Shown one piece after another: positions 11,205 to 22,680 of a stretch of 64,000 nucleotides of DNA. Below the pieces are notes generated by a model. It saw only the letters and a program-made list of their open reading frames with translations. It did no database searches and was not told the DNA's origin. Each line of letters begins with the position of its first letter. The first letter of the stretch is position 1. Source of the DNA: Cymbidium sinense (Eukaryota; Streptophyta; Magnoliopsida; Asparagales; Orchidaceae); assembly GCA_021442155.1 (NCBI GenBank), contig CM038215.1, positions 3,124,976-3,188,975 on the forward strand. The letters run 5' to 3'. A program made the translations under genes and the position numbers.

Positions 11205-14200
11205 CTATAGGTGTATGGTGGTCAATTCAAGGAGAAAGCATAGCAGACTTTCATCTTCCATGAGTGGTGTATCCTATGGTGCGAGAACCAACCAACCTAA
11301 GGTGTATCCGTTAGCATGAGTGGTGTATCCAGAAGCATAGTGAGAACCAACCAACCTAAGGTTCTTGTGGTGTCAATAAGAGGAAAGAAAACTTTCTAAG
11401 TGGAATTGAACATCTGGATAGTCTGTCATTAGTGGGACAGATGCTATCTGACTTAGAGTAATTACTAAGCGGGGAGCTTCGAGGAAGGACTAGACCCAGA
11501 CTTAAAATAGTCAGGAGGGAAGAAACCACTTATCATAAACCTCAAATATAATCGACCCAGTCAGTGCATGAAGGCTAATCCAAGATGGAAGTGTAGTAGA
11601 CTCACATCCTCTTAAATAAAGTCAACATGAGGTAGCTTACCAGCCACGCAGTAAGGCATACCAAACTAATAAGGCACTCGTCAGTGTGCAGTGGCCAAGT
11701 AAGGAAGGAAAGCATAGCAGACTTACATCCTTAAAAGCAAGAAGACCACTAGGGTGACACACAAGTAGGGTAGCACATCAGCCCAACCTAGAGCAGCTAC
11801 TGAGTGAGTGTTGTTGGGGGTGTTATCTCTACTCAGAGTAGCCTGAGATAAAAGATATGTGTTTATTTTATATGTTTGTGTGTAGTTTAAGTTTGTGTTG
11901 TGTTGATGATGGATAGGATGCTACTCGAGTTCATTACCTAATATCATGGTAGATTCACAAACAAGAATACTTTTAACATGGAAGAGATTAAATTCAAAAT
12001 GGAATTTTCATTGAGGATAATTATTTTCAAACATGATTTATTATAATTCTTTAAGTATAACCTATTGATTGGAAGCATTGGGTGCTCTCCCTTATGATTA
12101 ATAAACTTATAAGATTCTACTTGGTAGGCCATCTCTATAGAAAAGGGTCTTCCCAAAAGGGTTCAAACTTGCCTCCCATCTTACGTCAGGAAATAATCAG
12201 TCTCTTTAGAACTAAAATAAGCTTTCCTACTTTAAAAGCTTTAGGATGGACCAACTTGTTGTGAGCTTGAATTATTTTAGCTTTATATAACTTGAGGTTT
12301 TGGTATGCCCGCAAGTGTCTCTCCTCCAATCCTTCGATCTCTTCTAATTGCACCTTGGCATTCCACTTGTTGTGATCTTGCTACCAACCGCTATTCTTAG
12401 TGATGTGAGTTAGACTTCTAATGGTAGAATGACTTCAGACCAATACACTAAGGAGAAAGGAGTAGACTGAGTTGGAGTTCTATATGTGGTGTGGTAGATC
12501 ACAAGGCTTCAACTAACTATTCATGCCACTATCGCTTATACTTGTCGAGTTTCTTCTTCAGTATTCGGATGAGAGTTTTATTGAAGGCTTCTCCTAAGCC
12601 ATTTTTCCTTGGGTAGTTGATGGTAGAATATCTCCAATCTATGTTGTGACTTTGAGAAAAGTTATTGATCTCAGTGCTCTTGAATGCAAGATCATTATCA
12701 AACATAATTTATTGAGGCATAGATGTATGATGGCCAACTCAAGGAGAACACATAGCAAACTTAGATCTGCCATGAGTGGTGTATTCTATGGTGCAAGAAC
12801 CAACCAACCTAAGGTGTATCCGTTAGCATGAGTGGTGAATCCATCAGCATAGTGAGAACCAACCAACCTAAGGTGCCAGTCGGTGTGCAATGATCAATTT
12901 AGAAAGAAAGCATGTAGGCTTACAACTTTTGAGGTGGAACTGAACATCAGGATAGTCTGTCATCGGTGGGACAGATGATACGACTAGAAGCGATTACTGC
13001 GGGGAGCTTGAAAACTAGTATCATAAACCTCAAATATACTCGACCCAATCAGTGCACGAAGGCTAATCCAAGAAGAAAGTGTAGCAAACTCACATCCTCT
13101 TAAATAAAGCCAACATGAGGTAGCATACCAACCACATAGTAAGGCATACCAAACTAATAAGGCGCTTGTCAGTGTGTAGTGGCCAAGTAAAGAAGGAAAG
13201 CATAGCAGACTTACATCCTCCAAAGCAAGAAGACCACTAGGGTGACACACTAGTAGGGTACGTCGACCAACCTAGAGCTACCAAGTGAGTTCGTTGATGC
13301 TCTACTCAGTAGCGAGATAAAAGATATGTGTTTGTTTTTTATGTTTGTGTGTAGTTTATGTTTGTGTTGTGTTGATGAAAGATAGGATGCCACTCGAGTT
13401 CATTACACTGATCCTAAACACATCATGGCAGATTTGCAAACAAGAATACTTTTAACATGGAAGAGATTGAATTAGAAATAGAATTTTCATTGATGATAAT
13501 TATTTTCAAACATTATTTATTATAATTCTTTAAGTATAGCCTATTGATTGAAAGCATTATGCACTCTCCCTTATGATTAATAAACTGATAAGATTCTCCT
13601 TGGTAGGCATTCTATATGGAAAAAGGGTCTTCCTAAGGGGGTTCAAACTTGTCTCCCATCTTACGATAGGCAATAATCAATCTCCTTAGAACTAAAATAA
13701 GCTTTCCTACTTGAAAAGTGTTAGGATGGACCAACTTGTTGTGAGCTTGAATTATTTTATCTTTGTATAACTGAAGGTTTTGGCATGCTTGCAGGCACCT
13801 CTCCTCCAATCCTTTGATCTCTTCTAACCGTACCTTGGTGTTTTGCTCTATTGTGATCATGCTTCCCACAACTATCCTTAGTGATGTGAGTTCAACTTCT
13901 AATGGTAGAATGGCTTCAAACCCATACACTAAGGAGAAAGGAGTAGGAGTTGGAGTTCTATATGTGGTGCGGTAGGCCTACGAAGCTTCAACTAACTGTT
14001 CATGCCACTATTACTTGTACTTGTCAAGTTTCTTCTTCAGTATTTGGATGAGAGTTTTATTGAAGGCTTCTGCTAAACCATTTTCCCTTGGATAGTTGAT
14101 GATAGAATATCTCCAATCTATGCTGTGACTTCAAGAAAAGTTATTATTCTCAATTCTCTTGAATACAGGACCATTATTAAATATAATCTATCGAGGCACT
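11205..14200. repeat. Direct tandem duplication of ~1.5 kb (11205-12714 and 12715-14200)
   Basis: The two halves are colinear. GTGGTCAATTCAAGGAGAA (11219) matches GATGGCCAACTCAAGGAGAA (12731). The phrase around GTGTATCCGTTAGCATGAG occurs at 11301 and 12813. The phrase around AGTGTAGCAGACTCACATCC occurs at 11595 and 13078. The integrase end around GAGCTTGAATTATTTTA occurs at 12262 and 13742. The first half ends at about 12714, inside integrase sequence that runs on without a break in the second half. The duplication therefore includes the 3' end of the integrase and its non-coding flank, so the element has two integrase tails. Small deletions separate the halves. Confidence 0.75.
11944..12714 (-). 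pseudogene. Duplicated integrase C-terminal fragment (Ty3/gypsy, Tat type)
   Basis: On the minus strand 11944-12156 reads a GPY/F-like end of a gypsy integrase (GRPFSIEMAYQVESYKFINH, then PMLPINRLYLKNY). This corresponds to the GPF-x-INGxxLKxYY end of Tat-type polyproteins. The DNA to 12714 matches the integrase region at 13630-14195 of the adjacent copy, with frameshifts. It is the product of the local 1.5-kb duplication and cannot function alone. Confidence 0.7.
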
Positions 14201-14720
14201 CTGTACCTATATATAATTTGGTTCCTAAAAAATTATAGCACATGCTGAGCTATAACCTCTTTGAGCGGAATCACCTTCACTCATTTGGAAAGTAGTCAGT
14301 AGAAGCTAAGATGAATCAATGACCCTTGGAAGGAGGATCAATCAGACCCACTATGTCGATAACCCAACATTCGAATGGCCATGAGGCCAATGTATGATGT
14401 AGAATGTTGGGTAGTTAGTGTAGGACCACAATATGTATTTGACACTGGTGGCATCGACTAGCCATATCCATGCAATCTTTGATCATCGACAGTCAGTAGT
14501 ATCCTAGTTTCTTGATCTTGGCTTTCATCTTTGGACTGGATTGGCTGGCTTTGCATAATCCTGAGTGTACCTTGGTCACGATCCTATGGGCTTCATGCTT
14601 GTATAAACAACCTAACCACATATGATCGAAGGACCACCGGTATAAGACATGATCTACAAGAGTGTAGGAAAGTCCTCTCTGCTTCATCTGATGAGCTTGA
14701 GACTTCTCTCAAGGTAGTTT
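13500..14720 (-). pseudogene. Integrase remnant, block A
   Basis: Integrase inserts retrotransposon DNA into the host chromosome. The zinc-binding N-terminal part is at 14493-14687 (LYRWSFDHMWLGCLYKHEAH, then VHSGLCKASQSSPKM..KKLGYY), close to the Tat-type H..HSGxCGxHQSG..K pattern. The catalytic core begins near 14400 with SWPFECWVIDIVGLIDPPSK, which retains the first Asp of the DDE triad. The rest of the core (14000-14320) is broken by frameshifts. The C-terminal part at 13633-13929 reads YGFEAILPLEVELTSLR and HPNTFQVGKLILVLRRLI, leading to the GPY/F end near 13500. At least four frame interruptions make it non-functional. Confidence 0.8.
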
Positions 14721-14879
14721 TCCTTTATTTAGGTAATCCATGAATGGTTTCCTCCAATCTAACTCCTCATCCTTCTTGGAAATGGAAACCTCCCCTTCAA
14801 GAGTGTGCTTTTTGATGAGTTCAATATCAATAATTGTTAAGAATTATCTATTTTGCATCTTTATTGATAGGGACTCATC

Positions 14880-15490
14880 CTTTGGACAGGCTAACTCCTT
14901 GGCAAGCTTGGATAAAGCATCCGCTATGGTGTTCTGTCCTCAAAAAATCTTATAAATTGTAACCTCTATGATTTGGGCCAAAAACTCCATGGTATACTTA
15001 TGGTAGTGATGGAGCTTGGTCTTTATAACCTTATATGTCCCAGCAATTTCTTTGATAATTAGCTGAGAATCCTTGAAGATGTTGATGTTTTTGATGCTTA
15101 GAGTAACGACTAACTCCAAATCGGCAATCAAAGCTTCATATTTGTCTTTGTTGTTTTTGTAGGGATTGGACATATGATATGAGAATCTCATCACATCCTG
15201 GTCTAGAGTTAAGAGAATTATTCCTACCTCTACCTTTCCTAGAATAGTAGATTGTGGTTCTTGTCCTCTTTGAGAGGAAGCCACACCATCAAAGTACATC
15301 TCCCAGCGGTGAATTCTAGTATCCCCGATGATCATAATTTGTTCATAAGGGGGATCATCACTAAGTAGAGATTCAGCAGGAAGTAGGTGTGCTGCTATGA
15401 AATCCACTAGCTCTTGTCCTTTCACCGCATGGAGGAATACAAAGGAAATGTCAAACTGTGAGAGGATCATGGACCGTCATGCCAACCATC
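14880..15490 (-). pseudogene. Archaeal-like RNase H (aRNH) remnant, block A
   Basis: This is the best-preserved coding piece of block A, open for 176 codons (14940-15470). It starts with the linker LSQFDISFVFLHAVKGQELV, typical of the segment between the two RNase H domains of Tat elements. The active-site residues are visible: Asp in WEMYFDGVAS, Glu in DKYEALIADLE and Asp in IFKDSQLIIKE. The fourth Asp, in TIADALSKLAKELA, lies just past a single TGA stop at the left end of the open frame. RNase H removes the RNA strand of the RNA-DNA hybrid during reverse transcription. The domain is complete apart from that stop. Confidence 0.85.
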
Positions 15491-16900
15491 CAGATAGTGT
15501 CGGTCATTTCATTAGATACTATAGTGGATTGATCCTAAATATTAAGTTCACCTTATAAGGAAGCATGTTGTGTTGTTACTTTGGGATGCAAAGATTAAAG
15601 CTAGGTAATGCTTCTCAATGGGTGGATAATTAGCCTAAGCAAGGATTAGAAGATGGCTCAGGTAGTAGAGTGTGTTTTCCATCCCTTCATCATTAGCTTG
15701 AGTCAACAAAGTACCAAGGTGTCTTAATGTAGCGTAGTGTAAGTATGAAGCGGATAAGGGCTACTAGGAATTGGTGTCATCGGGTAATGCTTGATGTCTA
15801 CGAAGGCATGCACACACTTGTCATCCTACTTGAACTTGGCATCCTTTTTGACAAGTGCTGAGAATGGATAATATCTTTATAATAGGTTGGATATAAAGCA
15901 TCTTAGATATGCCAACTGCCCTTGGAATGATCTGAGTTAAGTTAAATTTTTAAGGGGTGGCATTTCTAATATCACCTTGATGTTCTCCAGATTGATTACG
16001 ATTCCCTAATGTTGTACAACAAACCCAAGGAATTTCCTTGAAGCTACTTTGAATGCACACTTTAGGGGGTTCATTTTGAGGTTAATTTATCTTAATTGTT
16101 TGAAAACTACTCTCAAGTCAAAGGAATGGTGTTCTTTTTCTCTACTTTTGATGATCGACATGATGATGAATGAATGAGTTAGTCAAAGATTGGAGTCATA
16201 GACTGCTCGTATGTAAAACCAGCATTTTTAAGGTTGAAGGGCATGACCTTATAGCAAAATAATGTTTTAAAAGCAATATTTCATTCATCTTCAGGAACCA
16301 TCTTTATTTGGTTATATCTAGATGAGCCATCCATGAAAGAGAGGACTACATGAGATGAGGAAATGTCCACCATCAGCTCCAGGATTGGTAGTGAATATTC
16401 ATCTTTTGGACAAGCTTTATTTAAATCCATAAAATTCACGCATATATGAATTTTGCCATTCTTTTTCTTAATTGGGATGATGCTGGCTAACCAGGTAAGA
16501 TATTTTTCTTTTCAGATGAAGCCAGCATTGATCAATTTCTTGACTTCAGAAATGACCTATCATTTTATGTCTAATCGCATGTGTCTAGGAGCTTGCTTGA
16601 TAGGGTTAAAAGTAGGCTCTATTGTTAGTTTATGAACTATTACATCAGGAGCCAATCAAGTCATCTCTTCATAACTCCATGGAAAGTGGTCCTTAAACTC
16701 AGTCAATAGCCCAACTAAGTCATTAGTTTCAATTTCATTCAACAATGAATTGATGTATGCCGGGTGTGGATCTTCTTTATTTCCTAAGTTGATTTCTTTG
16801 AGCTCATAGATGGTTGACTTAATCTCTTCTTCAAACTCTAACAGTGCATCTTTGACTTAAAAATCATTTTGATCATTTGAAATTTCTAAGCATAACTCCT
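15490..16900 (-). pseudogene. Reverse transcriptase and RNase H remnant, block A
   Basis: RT motifs are readable on the minus strand. Near 16340 the palm motif reads LSFMDGSSRYNQIKM (catalytic Asp kept) and is followed by PEDE with a stop. Then come CYKVMPFNLKNAGFTYEQ (16200-16260) and, near 16150, HHHVDHQK in place of the usual CYVDDIVVK, so the second Asp of the YVDD box is lost. The thumb follows (VVFKQLR..INLKMNPLKCAFKV, 16020-16110). The connection and RNase H part to 15490 is present only as short frame-shifted pieces. The order fits a gypsy pol gene and the enzyme is dead. Confidence 0.8.
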
Positions 16901-17700
16901 CATATGAGTTAATGTGATTTGAAAAGAAAATATCAATTTGAAATGATTGGTGATGACTAAGCAGTAATCGTCATCATCAATAGGAACCACTCCATCGAAT
17001 CTTAGTCCCAATCTTGATTGAGTGCTTTTGCATTTGTTCTTACATATTCTTTTGAAGTAGTCTGACCTATACTTTGACAAGTATGTGGGATTAACCCTTT
17101 CTTTGCTGAATTATGAACACAAGGTAATTACCAATCAAAAAGTAATTCTATTAAATTTTTATAGGAATCATCCTTAAGTTCTACATCAACTTCTTGAATT
17201 GAGGATGATGCTTCCAAAAAGAACCTCTGAGTCTTCACACATATGGATGACTTATGGGATTCCTTAACTACCAAATCCTCAACTTTTTTGAGAGGAAAGT
17301 GGGGTTAGAGCAAAGGTTCCCAACTGATGCCTAACTTATTTACATATAGACTTGGATACACTTATGCTTTACTTTGGAGCTCGGTCTTCATCGTTATCAG
17401 GCTCAAGTGTCATCTCCAAGAGAATCTAGTACTGAGAAGAGTTGATTGGTGTGCTAAATGTATAAGACTCATCCTATGAACTAGATTCTAAGTTTACATG
17501 GATAGCAGGTGTAGTCCTGGTAGCTAGGACATATCTTCTATTGGGTTGCCAATAAGGAGATTTTCCACCCCTGGAACTGCCTCTAAACTAGCCTCTTCAT
17601 CTACCTGGTGGAGGTCAGGTCATCCTACCCATATGTTTGAATGGAGTAGCACTGTGGGTGGAATCTAATGTCTCCACTTCCTCCTCCAAGTCTATTTGCT
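16900..17700 (-). pseudogene. Protease-RT spacer region, block A
   Basis: This is the weakly conserved hinge between the protease and RT. The minus strand gives short open stretches (for example KSSICVKTQRFFLEASSSI and SKYRSDYFKRICKNKCKSTQ) that match the equivalent open frame of block B at 32829-33140. The shared residues show homology between blocks A and B. No named domain can be assigned. Confidence 0.55.
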
Positions 17701-17780
17701 CCCTTTTATTTTCTTTTTTATTTTCTCATTTCTTTTCTTTTTTTTTCTCTTCCTTTTTCTTTTTCTTTTTCTTTTATTTC
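17697..17780 (-). repeat. Low-complexity polypyrimidine tract (Lys/Glu linker), block A
   Basis: About 80 bp of almost pure C/T on the + strand. On the minus strand it reads a Lys/Glu/Arg repeat (KEKEKEKGREKKRKEMRK) directly after the protease. Block B carries the same tract at roughly twice the length (33523-33698). Confidence 0.7.
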
Positions 17781-18110
17781 TAAACTTTGGCCAAGTTTAT
17801 GAGAATAGACTTGTAGATTTTGAGGGAGGTAGTAAGATGCATCGTCATGTATGCCGACCTCATGAATTGTAAATGGCTTGAGATCTCCTTTGACATTGTA
17901 GACGATCCCACCTCTCAAAAACTTCATACAATGATGTAGAAAGGATGAAACTATGATGATCTCATATATCCATGTTCTCTCAAACAAAGTGTTGAAAGAT
18001 GTATTCAAGTCTATAATGTAAAACTTGGCATCGATCTTTCAATCATCAATCTCCAAGGGCAACACTATGGAGCCTAAGGCCTATTGACCTCACTTTTGGA
18101 GTGTGGATTC
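17718..18110 (-). pseudogene. Retroviral-type aspartic protease remnant, block A
   Basis: The open frame 17718-18008 reads NTSFNTLFERTWIYEIIIVS, then SFLHHCMKFL. This corresponds to the C-terminal half of Tat-type proteases (usual pattern TSYNxLLGRPWIH..G.VPSSLHQ.LKF). The protease normally cuts the gag-pol polyprotein. The preceding stretch (18010-18100) reads IDAKFYI with a frame break. The catalytic DTG region is not visible, because the sequence passes into the non-coding arm upstream. Confidence 0.65.
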
Positions 18111-21100
18111 AATCTTCTCATCTTAGACTTAGAAGTCTTCTAGACATTAAGACTTCCCTAGTCATAACATACTTCTAACAATTACTGAAACACTTAACCT
18201 AAGCGTAAAGACTTAGAAGGGTTAACCATAAGATTAGGTTATGCCTTAGGGATTAGGATAATCGACCTACTCTACAACCCAAATCCAATCCATGTTCACC
18301 TTCTTAAAATACACCTCAAGTTCAATTCAAACATCAAATTCAAATCCAAATCCAAACCCAAATTCCAAAACCAAATGGTTGAAGCCCTTGATCAAATCCA
18401 AATTTGAAACACTTCTTAAGCCATATGACCTATCCCATGAACTTAGCCAAATCTTAATCCAAATCAATCCAAAATCAACTGATTTTCTCATAATCAATTT
18501 ATATCTTCAATCCTCCTAAATATAAATCAAATTTACATTTAAATGATCAAAATTAAATCAACTAAATTAAATTATATCAAAACCCTTCCTAAGGCATATG
18601 ACCTATCGATGGCCTTAGCCAAATCTTAATCCAAATCAAGTTAAACTCAATTGATTCTCTCACAAATCAATCATATTTTCAATCATCTTCACAAATTTAA
18701 ATGAAATATACATTTAAATGATCAAAACTAAATTAAACCAAATCAAATCCAAACCTAAGCCACATGATCTAACTCCATGGACTTAGCGAAATTTGTTCAT
18801 TCCAAAACCAAAATTCAATTTATTTTCTCATGAATCAATCATACCTTCAATCATATTCACAAATATAAACAAAATCAATGATCATCAAGCCAAACCAAAA
18901 TCAACCCAAGTCAAACCGAACTTAACCGTTTTTACTTGAAATGTTCAAATGAACCAAAACCCATTTGAACCCAAGCTAATTGCAATTTAATTAATCTATC
19001 AATCCCAAATCCATATATAAACTCAACTAAATCAAACTCAACCCAAAATCAAGCCAACTAACCCGAATTGGTATACTTGACCCAAAGTGTCCAACTTGAC
19101 CTATTTGAGCCAATTTTTAAACCTACCCAAATTAGATTGAACCAAGCCCATCAAAACCTCCCATCATGATCGTTGATCACCCAAGGTTGATTAATTATCA
19201 CAAATTGGGTCAAACAAAGTCAACTTGATCATTTTACAAAGTCAACCACTTAACCCATGTGAACTTAAACTAGCCAAATTGCAACCTAAGCCAAATCCCT
19301 TGAAATAAATGATTTATACAAAATCAAAATCAATATTTGAATATAACTTGATCTTCAATTGAGTCAAACAAACCCAATTGGCCCTCTTCACCCAAGTTGA
19401 ACCAAATTGGCCTAATAGACCAAATTAGGTCAAATTAAAATAAAAACTAAATTGATTGTAACTAATGGCTCAAGTTCATTCTAAATTGATTGTTGAACTT
19501 GACTAAAGCCATGATTGGACCTAATTAAACCCAATTGACCTACTTAGTCCAAGTTGACCAAAATGTTCAAGTTGGCCTAAATCAAAACAAAATCCAATTT
19601 AATTGAAACCAAAGCCTACAATCATCTTCAATTGGTCAACAAAACCCAAACCAACACTCAACCCAAGCCAATTTGGCCAATTTGATCAAATTGGTCAACT
19701 TAACCCATTTGACCCAAATAAATTCAAATGACCCAAAATCAAATCTAAGCCAAACTAAACCAAACTAATTGAACCAAAACATCCCAAATGATCATATGAA
19801 CTTGACCCAACCCTTGGTTTGACCCAATTTGACCAATTGGTCAACTTGACCCAACCTAACCTAATTTGACCTAAATGAGTCAAATTGAGCCAAACTTAAC
19901 CAATTCAACTCCAACTAACTTGAAATTTGGGCTAACCAACTTTTGGCTCATTTCAAATATGCTCAAATCAAATCCAATGCCAAATGATCATTCTACCCTT
20001 GGGTCAAGGGCATCACATGAGACAAATCACCCATGTAAGTGGGGGGGGGGGGTGATGGGCGGGGAGGGTATACACCCCCTCCTTTCCACTCAAACACACA
20101 TTAAAATCATTACTCAGAGCCCTACCTACCCAAGAAGATCCGCTAGAACAATTCGCTAATTTCTCAAGCTCATTCCTCAATCAAAAAATTCCATTCCTGT
20201 CCATCCTGAAATAGGACACTTCATTTTTGACCAAACTTCCCCATTTCTCCATCAAACTCAAATTAACTTTGCACGCACCTTCCCTAGGCCTCGTCGAGCA
20301 AGAACAAATCATCTCCCAAACTTCCTGAGCACTAGAAGTGGGACTTCAATCAAAGTCAAGCTACAAATCATCAGTTAGTGGCCTTCTGAGCAAATGTTGA
20401 GGAATTGATCTAATTGCTACGTAATAGATCTTCATCTCTACTAGATGAAGCTTCTTCAATCATTTGAGCCCCCAGTCTTGAGCTTCAATGAGGTATGCTT
20501 CCAAAATAGATCCTTAGCTAAAAATGGGTTGGAGATTTTTGAAGAAAACTTGTATATCGTGTGATCTTGACCATTGGATCCCCTTCGATCGATGTCGTGA
20601 AGGTGTGGGATCCTTTTGGAGTTGATCCGAGCTCGGGTAAGCTCGAATCAAGTTAGAAATGGCAGATAGACTCCATTCTCCCTCACTCACATGACGTTAG
20701 ATCAAGCCTATGTTCTCATGATCGAGCGGGCGGTTGATTAGATCTAGATCGATTTGATTTAATCTTATTAAGCTTTAAGATTAATCATAGTCCGATTATA
20801 GATCGGATGAAAGAGCATGTCCGTACGCCGTAGCCGAGTTGGATAAGTTTTATGTAGCCAATTCTAAGGTGCCACATGGCGCCAATAGGATTAGGCTTTA
20901 ATTAGGTTTAATTAATCATTTTTAATGGTTGAAACTTCTAAAAATCTTAAAAAATCATAGAGAAATAAAAAATGCAAATAAATACTAATTTTAAAGGTAT
21001 TTCAGAGGAGAATTAATTAAAAATGATCTTAATTAATTTTGAACAGTAATTAAGGTTTAATTATAAAATTAATTAGCTTAATTACTTTTTAATTACATCA

Positions 21101-22315
21101 GCAATTAATCTTAAATTTTATGTGTTAATTTAATGGGATGACCTTTGCCACCCATGATTTTCTTGGGATTTATTGCTCACTTAATTAAAAAAAATGACTA
21201 ATTAAACCTTACCTACTATTTTAAGTTAATTAATGATTAATTAATCTGATGAACAGTAATAAATTAATTAATTGAGTTTATTAATCATTGTTTAATAGTA
21301 AGTGAACTAAAGAATAATGTTGGGACCCCTTTCCTGAAATTCATTTCACGCTTTTCTAAAATGAAATTAATTAAAATTTAACTAATTAATTAAATCACTT
21401 AATCAAATTGAAATCATAATCACATATAACCTTAATTAATTAAATCATGGGGTAGATCTTTAGGTGTTTAATGAAATTATGGTTAGTCCACATGTGTGGG
21501 AAAACCATAAGAGTAATTAATTAAGTCCCATAATCTAATTAACTATTAATCATGAGCCAATTGCATTAGGCCCCTTTTATTTCCTAGGATCATTGCAAGT
21601 TTATTTTTTATGCATATCATGTTGGCTCATAATTATTTAGTTATTTACTTTAAGGTGACATTAGTAAGGGTAATTAATTCATCTAATTAAGGGTTCAACA
21701 TAATTAACCCATTAAATCAACTTAATTACATTTTCTTAAATTAAATCAAATCACTTATTTCGGAATGGGTTTAAAATAGCAAGTGATGATTTCTGTTCTC
21801 CTTTTTAAATCAAATCAAATCCAAAACTTAATTAATAAAGAAGCTTTAGTTTTTTTTAAATAATCTTATTTGATTTAATTATCCTTAAAAGCTAGTTTGG
21901 TTGAATGAATCACATGCTTATATTTGATTGTCCTCTTTCTAATCTTGTTAAATTTGATATGTCATTTGAATTCATGCATCCATATTTTCAAAACCAAGTA
22001 AAATAAATTACCTTTATGTAAGCTTGCATGTGTTGATTTAATTTAATATATGCATGGCTATTATCACTATTAAATCTAAATGTATTTTTCAAAAGCTTAT
22101 AAATGAATAATAATATGTGTTATGATGATAGTTATAAATATATAAGAAATGTATGTGCTAATCCTTAAGTGTATGAATGTTGAGTTCTCTTTCCTCTATT
22201 CATGTATTGATTTATATAAGATTGAATGGTAATGGGTATATAGTCTAGACATCTCGGGAGCACAAGGCTTTAGCTAGCCCCAAGGAGGTCAATTGATTAC
22301 CTCATTTCCCCTGTT
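18111..22315. other. Block A right arm, non-coding (presumed element 5' region/LTR)
   Basis: This is 4.2 kb without supported coding sequence. Part 1 (18290-19990) is a low-complexity weave of CCAAATCAA, TTGACC and CAATTGG words. Part 2 (19990-20880) is mixed-composition sequence with a 12-base G run at 20041. Part 3 (20880-22200) is very AT-rich, with frequent TTAATTAA. Part 4 (22230-22315) ends in TAGCCCCAAGGAGGTCAATT. The whole arm is colinear with block B (34011-38547), and from about 19555 onwards with block C (54661-57665). On the minus strand it lies 5' of the protease, so it may contain the LTR and leader with gag lost. I could not find LTR ends or a primer-binding site. Confidence 0.6.
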
Positions 22316-22392
22316 TGTTATTTAGTTGATGAAATCAAAAAGAAGAAATAATGAATCTGAATCTGTTGTTCATTAAAATTAAAAAAAAAAAA
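22316..22392 (+). pseudogene. GR-RBP 3' UTR tail fused to block A
   Basis: Only the last ~65 bp of the GR-RBP 3' UTR is present (TTATTTAGTTGATGAAATC, AAGAAATAATGAATCTGAAT, ending in an A-run). It abuts the end of block A directly and is followed by the same post-exon junction as the full copies (CTAAACTAACACCTGAACCC). No exon precedes it. The same fusion occurs at 38548. Confidence 0.8.
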
Positions 22393-22680
22393 CCAAAAAC
22401 CCTAAACCCTAAACTAACACCTGAACCCTGAACCTAAACCCTAAACCCTAAACCCTAAAAACCCTAAACCTTAAATCCTAAACCCTAAACCCTAAACCCC
22501 AAACCCTAAAAGCATAAACCCTAAAACCTAAACCCTAAACCCTAAACCCTAAACCCTAAACCCTAAACCCTAACCCTAAACCCTAAACCCCAAAGCCTAA
22601 ACCTAAACCTAAAGTAACTGAATAAATTAAAAAATAAACTTAAACCCTAAAACCTAATAAACCTAAACCAAAAACCTAAA
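22393..22680 (+). repeat. Most regular CCCTAAA heptamer block
   Basis: About 220 bp of CCCTAAA with few variants, including eight perfect consecutive heptamers near 22520-22572. CCTAAA hexamers follow, leading into GR-RBP copy 4. This is the cleanest telomere-type run in the window. Confidence 0.9.

Larger units (their letters stand above)
13480..18110 (-). mobile_element. Block A: decayed Ty3/gypsy (Tat-type) polyprotein region
   Basis: The minus strand carries the pol part of a plant Ty3/gypsy LTR retrotransposon, which copies itself through an RNA intermediate. The order from 18110 leftwards is protease, charged linker, RT, RNase H, second RNase H, integrase. An additional archaeal-like RNase H between RNase H and integrase is the hallmark of the Tat lineage (Tat, Ogre, Retand). 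Many stops and frameshifts interrupt the frame, so the element is dead. No gag region was found upstream of the protease, where the non-coding right arm begins instead. I could not delimit a pair of LTRs: sequence left of the integrase and sequence right of the protease do not resemble each other. Block B is a second copy of the same region. Confidence 0.85.

Noticed and set aside
18111..19990. A CRISPR-like or regularly spaced array in the TTGACC-rich arm
   Set aside because: Word spacing is irregular, there are no constant repeats with unique spacers, and the genome is a plant.
8231..22315. A complete LTR retrotransposon with paired LTRs
   Set aside because: The left and right non-coding flanks of the polyprotein do not resemble each other, and no primer-binding site or TG..CA ends could be placed.
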